Source of the DNA: Bacillus sp. AFS059628
GTDB taxonomy: Bacteria > Bacillota > Bacilli > Bacillales > Bacillaceae_G
Length of the DNA stretch: 64,000 nucleotides
Reading direction: 5' to 3'
Assembly (NCBI RefSeq): GCF_002571225.1
Contig: NZ_NVEC01000036.1
Location: 20,385 to 84,384 of the forward strand
The notes under the pieces are model-generated. The model was not told where the DNA came from, made no database searches, and was given only the letters and a program-made list of their open reading frames with translations. Each line of letters opens with the position of its first letter. Positions within the stretch are counted from its first letter, which is position 1. This document shows positions 61,964 to 64,000 of this stretch, one piece after another. The position numbers and the translations under genes were made by a program.

Positions 61964-62125
61964 TTATCCGTGTTTTTTCTCTGATTTCAAAACCTTAAAA
62001 TTTGCTTCTTCTTTCCCATACATATCGCAATTCACAATATAATCTGTTATCAAGGAATTAATATGATCTTTTGAACCACATCCATAATACTTACCGTTTA
62101 GAAATAACAGATAAATAACTCTCAT
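61964..62125 (-). CDS. Small hypothetical phage protein
   Basis: 53 residues, MRVIYLLFLNGKYYGCGSKD then HINSLITDYIVNCDMYGKEE and a basic end. AAGGGG precedes the ATG. It begins 13 bases after the ArpU-type gene stop on the same strand, so it is the third member of that operon. No family was recognised. Confidence 0.6.
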   Translation of the reverse strand: MRVIYLLFLNGKYYGCGSKDHINSLITDYIVNCDMYGKEEANFKVLKSEKKHG

Positions 62126-62138
62126 AAATTCATCCCCT

Positions 62139-62522
62139 TTATATAATTCTTAGTGCTGTAGCAATCGCCATAATTGCATTCTTCTTTTGAGCATAGAACC
62201 AATTGTTTTCTAAAAACATTTGAGCTTTCACATTCTTATCGCTTACCATTCCGTTCTTCAGATATTTCCGCTCAATGATCTCCCTTTGCTCTGGATCTAA
62301 CGCATGCTCCAACGCTCTTTTAATCTGAATATATTTGTAATCATTGATTTTCTTAGTGTCACGTAATTCAGGGAACAAGGAGATATTTTGATTTGAACAT
62401 TCTTCCTGGTTCTGCATACGGACCCTTAGAACTCTGTAACTGAATAACTCCTTTGCTACTTCTTTTTGTATTAATTTGTACTCTTCATTCGTGATTTCTG
62501 GAAAGAATGCTAATTGCTCCAT
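62139..62522 (-). CDS. ArpU-type phage late transcription regulator
   Basis: A 127-residue protein with the ArpU-family build: an N-terminal helix, then YKYIQIKRALEHALDPEQRE and IIERKYLKNGMVSDKNVKAQ as a sigma-like helix-turn-helix, ending MFLENNWFYAQKKNAIMAIA. It should turn on packaging and lysis genes on the same strand. GGGGG precedes the ATG at 62522. Confidence 0.82.
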   Translation of the reverse strand: MEQLAFFPEITNEEYKLIQKEVAKELFSYRVLRVRMQNQEECSNQNISLFPELRDTKKINDYKYIQIKRALEHALDPEQREIIERKYLKNGMVSDKNVKAQMFLENNWFYAQKKNAIMAIATALRII

Positions 62523-62661
62523 CAATAATCCCCCTATTTCGAATTTGTCTTTTTACATTCACATCAGGTACGTGAAATTTTACTATCTCTTTGTTGAATA
62601 AGGGAAACATGCTTAGTAAAGTAGCCCCCACCAATCTACTCTGCATGGTTCCGCTATCCAT
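62485..62661 (-). CDS. Small overlapping phage protein
   Basis: A 58-residue frame whose ATG overlaps the recU stop (TAATG) and whose end overlaps the ArpU-type start by 38 bases. MDSGTMQSRLVGATLLSMFP, then LFNKEIVKFHVPDVNVKRQI. It has no own strong ribosome binding site but is coupled to recU. It fills an otherwise empty gap in a tight operon. Confidence 0.45.
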   Translation of the reverse strand: MDSGTMQSRLVGATLLSMFPLFNKEIVKFHVPDVNVKRQIRNRGIIDGAISILSRNHE

Positions 62662-63290
62662 TAAGCCTTTAATAACTTGCGTTTCTTATTAGACATCGTC
62701 TCTCTTGCTGCTTCAATGTTATTAGCTACCTTCTTATGGTCCTGATCAAACTGAATCATTCCATCAAACATTACTGGTGCCACCGCTTCATCTACATATT
62801 GCAAGTAATCCACTGGCGCTCGTTCCGTCTGTTCTACTAAGTACCCATAAATATCAAAGTCCGCTCTTGGGATAGACTTCTTACCTTTTGGTTGATGCGA
62901 CATCCTTACGTAAGATTGAATGACTGATAGTGGTACCGCGAATACCGACTTATCCTTACTAAACTCTATAAGAAAGAAGCAAATCGCTCCCATCTTCTCA
63001 GCTTTCTCCAAGTAATCCAATTGATGCTGCGCAATGTTCTTTAAATCAAATCGTGTAGCATTCTCTGTAGATTTCGCTTCAAAGGCAATAGCTCGTCCCT
63101 TATACACGCCGTCATAGTCTACGGTGCTTTTAGCTTCATAGAATCCATTTAGTACACGGCCACCTTTACTTTTTAACACCTTCACAGGAGTCGGACGCTT
63201 GTTTATAAGCGCTACTCCATCTCTTTGATACATTTCATTCACCAGATTAATAAGCATTTCAAATGCCATGCCACGGTTTCCTATTCCCAT
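62661..63290 (-). CDS. recU: Holliday junction resolvase RecU
   Basis: A 209-residue protein. The nuclease core NGFYEAKSTVDYDGVYKGRA (D60) and IAFEAKSTEN (E71, K73) holds the metal-binding residues, with VNEMYQRDGVALINKRPTPV before it, the RecU stalk region. It resolves four-way junctions made during phage DNA recombination. GAGGAA precedes the ATG. It is the first gene of the recU-ArpU operon. Confidence 0.93.
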   Translation of the reverse strand: MGIGNRGMAFEMLINLVNEMYQRDGVALINKRPTPVKVLKSKGGRVLNGFYEAKSTVDYDGVYKGRAIAFEAKSTENATRFDLKNIAQHQLDYLEKAEKMGAICFFLIEFSKDKSVFAVPLSVIQSYVRMSHQPKGKKSIPRADFDIYGYLVEQTERAPVDYLQYVDEAVAPVMFDGMIQFDQDHKKVANNIEAARETMSNKKRKLLKA

Positions 63291-63391
63291 TGTTATTCCT
63301 CGCTTTCTATTAAAAGGATTATTTTATTAAGTTTCTATAAAATGGTAATTAATATATAATTAAACTATTCAAATCTTAGGTGGTGATGCAA

Positions 63392-63556
63392 ATGACTGAA
63401 ACAATTCGAATTGCTCTTTTTACTCTTGTAGGAATAAGTGCCATATTTTCTGTAATTAAAGAATTTCAAAAACCAGAAAAAAGAAAGTTTTGGATTACAT
63501 TCGAAGCTTTAATTCTGCTCGGAGCAGCCTGGATGTTAATAGGACTTCTCATGTAA
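63392..63556 (+). CDS. Small membrane protein
   Basis: 54 residues with two hydrophobic helices (about 4-22 and 34-54) and a basic middle (KEFQKPEKRKF). AGGTGG stands before the ATG. Divergent from recU. Unknown family. Confidence 0.6.
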   Translation: MTETIRIALFTLVGISAIFSVIKEFQKPEKRKFWITFEALILLGAAWMLIGLLM

Positions 63557-63959
63557 TCTACATAATTAGTACACCCCCGATGAATAAAACTCAATATTCC
63601 GTCAATAATATAGATGACATTAGATTTTTCTCCTTGTTCCCCCTTGGAGATGAGCAGTTAGTTTTGGCTAACTGCTCCTTTATTTATAACAATGATAAAA
63701 TTATTTAAAATGATTCTTCTTTATTTCTCAATATGAAGAGCCTTGGATTTCCTTTAAAAACCTTGTAGTATATGAACAAAGAGTAAGGTAAGAGTTACTC
63801 TTTGCCATTTTAGGAAAGGTCCTGTTGGAGACAACGGGGCCTTTTTTTCGTAAAAGGATTATTTTATTAAAAAATTTATTTCAAATTATAATCACTATCT
63901 TTTTCTTTAATTTTCCAGTAAAATCAAATGTAAATATTTTAATTACATAGGAGAAAGCA
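63557..63959. other. Gene-free interval with three hairpins
   Basis: GAGCAGTTAG/CTAACTGCTC (63652-63677), AAAGAGTAA/TTACTCTTT (63777-63803) and AAAGGTCCTGTTG/CAACGGGGCCTTT with T-run (63814-63848). All read as terminators on the plus strand. No credible gene lies between them, so small RNAs are possible. Confidence 0.55.
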
Positions 63960-64000
63960 ATGAAACATAACATTAATCTATGGTCCTTTATTTTTTCTTT
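63960..64000 (+). CDS. Partial gene at right edge
   Basis: ATG after GGAGAAAGCA, reading MKHNINLWSFIFSF before the window ends. A hydrophobic start is visible; nothing more can be said. Confidence 0.45.
   Translation, partial: MKHNINLWSFIFS

Noticed and set aside
63490-63708. 72-codon plus-strand frame
   Set aside because: It overlaps the better supported 54-residue membrane protein and runs through a terminator hairpin.

Overview
The window is AT-rich Gram-positive DNA with strong AGGAGG-type ribosome binding sites, Bacillus-type LexA boxes and gene families typical of the Bacillus cereus group (uvrX/yolD, DUF3967, barstar, WXG100 toxin, PBSX-type phage genes). It looks like part of a large extrachromosomal prophage (phage-plasmid) or of a plasmid carrying a prophage. 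There is a partition locus with centromere-like repeats and an almost complete siphophage morphogenesis module. No integrase, Rep protein, tRNA or rRNA gene was found inside the window.

Region 1 (about 1-12 kb) is a defence island. It holds a GIY-YIG protein followed by a fused BsuBI/PstI-type methyltransferase-endonuclease, an OLD-family ATPase-TOPRIM nuclease, a PUA/EVE-like protein, an MrcB-HNH modification-dependent nuclease, and a GHKL (MORC/MutL-like) ATPase translationally coupled to a second GIY-YIG protein. Small genes of unknown function lie between them.

Region 2 (about 12-21 kb) is an array of single-gene transcription units: lipoproteins, small membrane proteins, secreted proteins and a likely type I toxin-antitoxin pair. 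Many end in the same short 3' module (a GGTTCAAGTCGG-type tract followed by a CACCTTAGGGTG hairpin and a T-run, ten copies seen from 0.4 to 20.6 kb). Four genes start with the same promoter-leader module (TCGACA, 17 bp, -10, then GAGAAATCTTACATTT). A small two-helix membrane protein family is expanded to four intact copies plus two remnants.

Region 3 (about 21.5-26.8 kb) is a double-glycine peptide bacteriocin locus: a divergent CPBP protease-like protein, an HlyD-type adaptor, a C39-peptidase ABC exporter and three leader peptides. The first two peptides share the same C-terminal 20 residues. A MITE-like inverted-repeat element sits between peptides 2 and 3.

Region 4 (about 27-35.5 kb) is the plasmid-maintenance and accessory zone: a GNAT acetyltransferase, structured non-coding DNA, CTACGC-type iterons, parA and two paralogous ribbon-helix-helix-like adaptors, a DUF3967 DNA-binding protein, an orphan barstar between direct repeats, and a LexA-controlled uvrX-yolD operon.

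Region 5 (35.7-64 kb) is phage. A WXG100-RNase toxin with its immunity protein lies next to the lysis genes. Then, all on the minus strand and reading from high to low coordinates: RecU, ArpU-type regulator, small accessory and spore-coat-like proteins, a serine resolvase, terminase, portal, minor head protein, protease/scaffold, capsid, head-tail connectors, tail tube, frameshifted tail chaperones, tape measure, Dit, Tal, a BppU-type fibre, XhlA, holin and amidase. Reading these together, virion production, lysis, replicon partition, SOS-linked mutagenesis, multilayer defence and peptide/toxin weapons all travel on one element.
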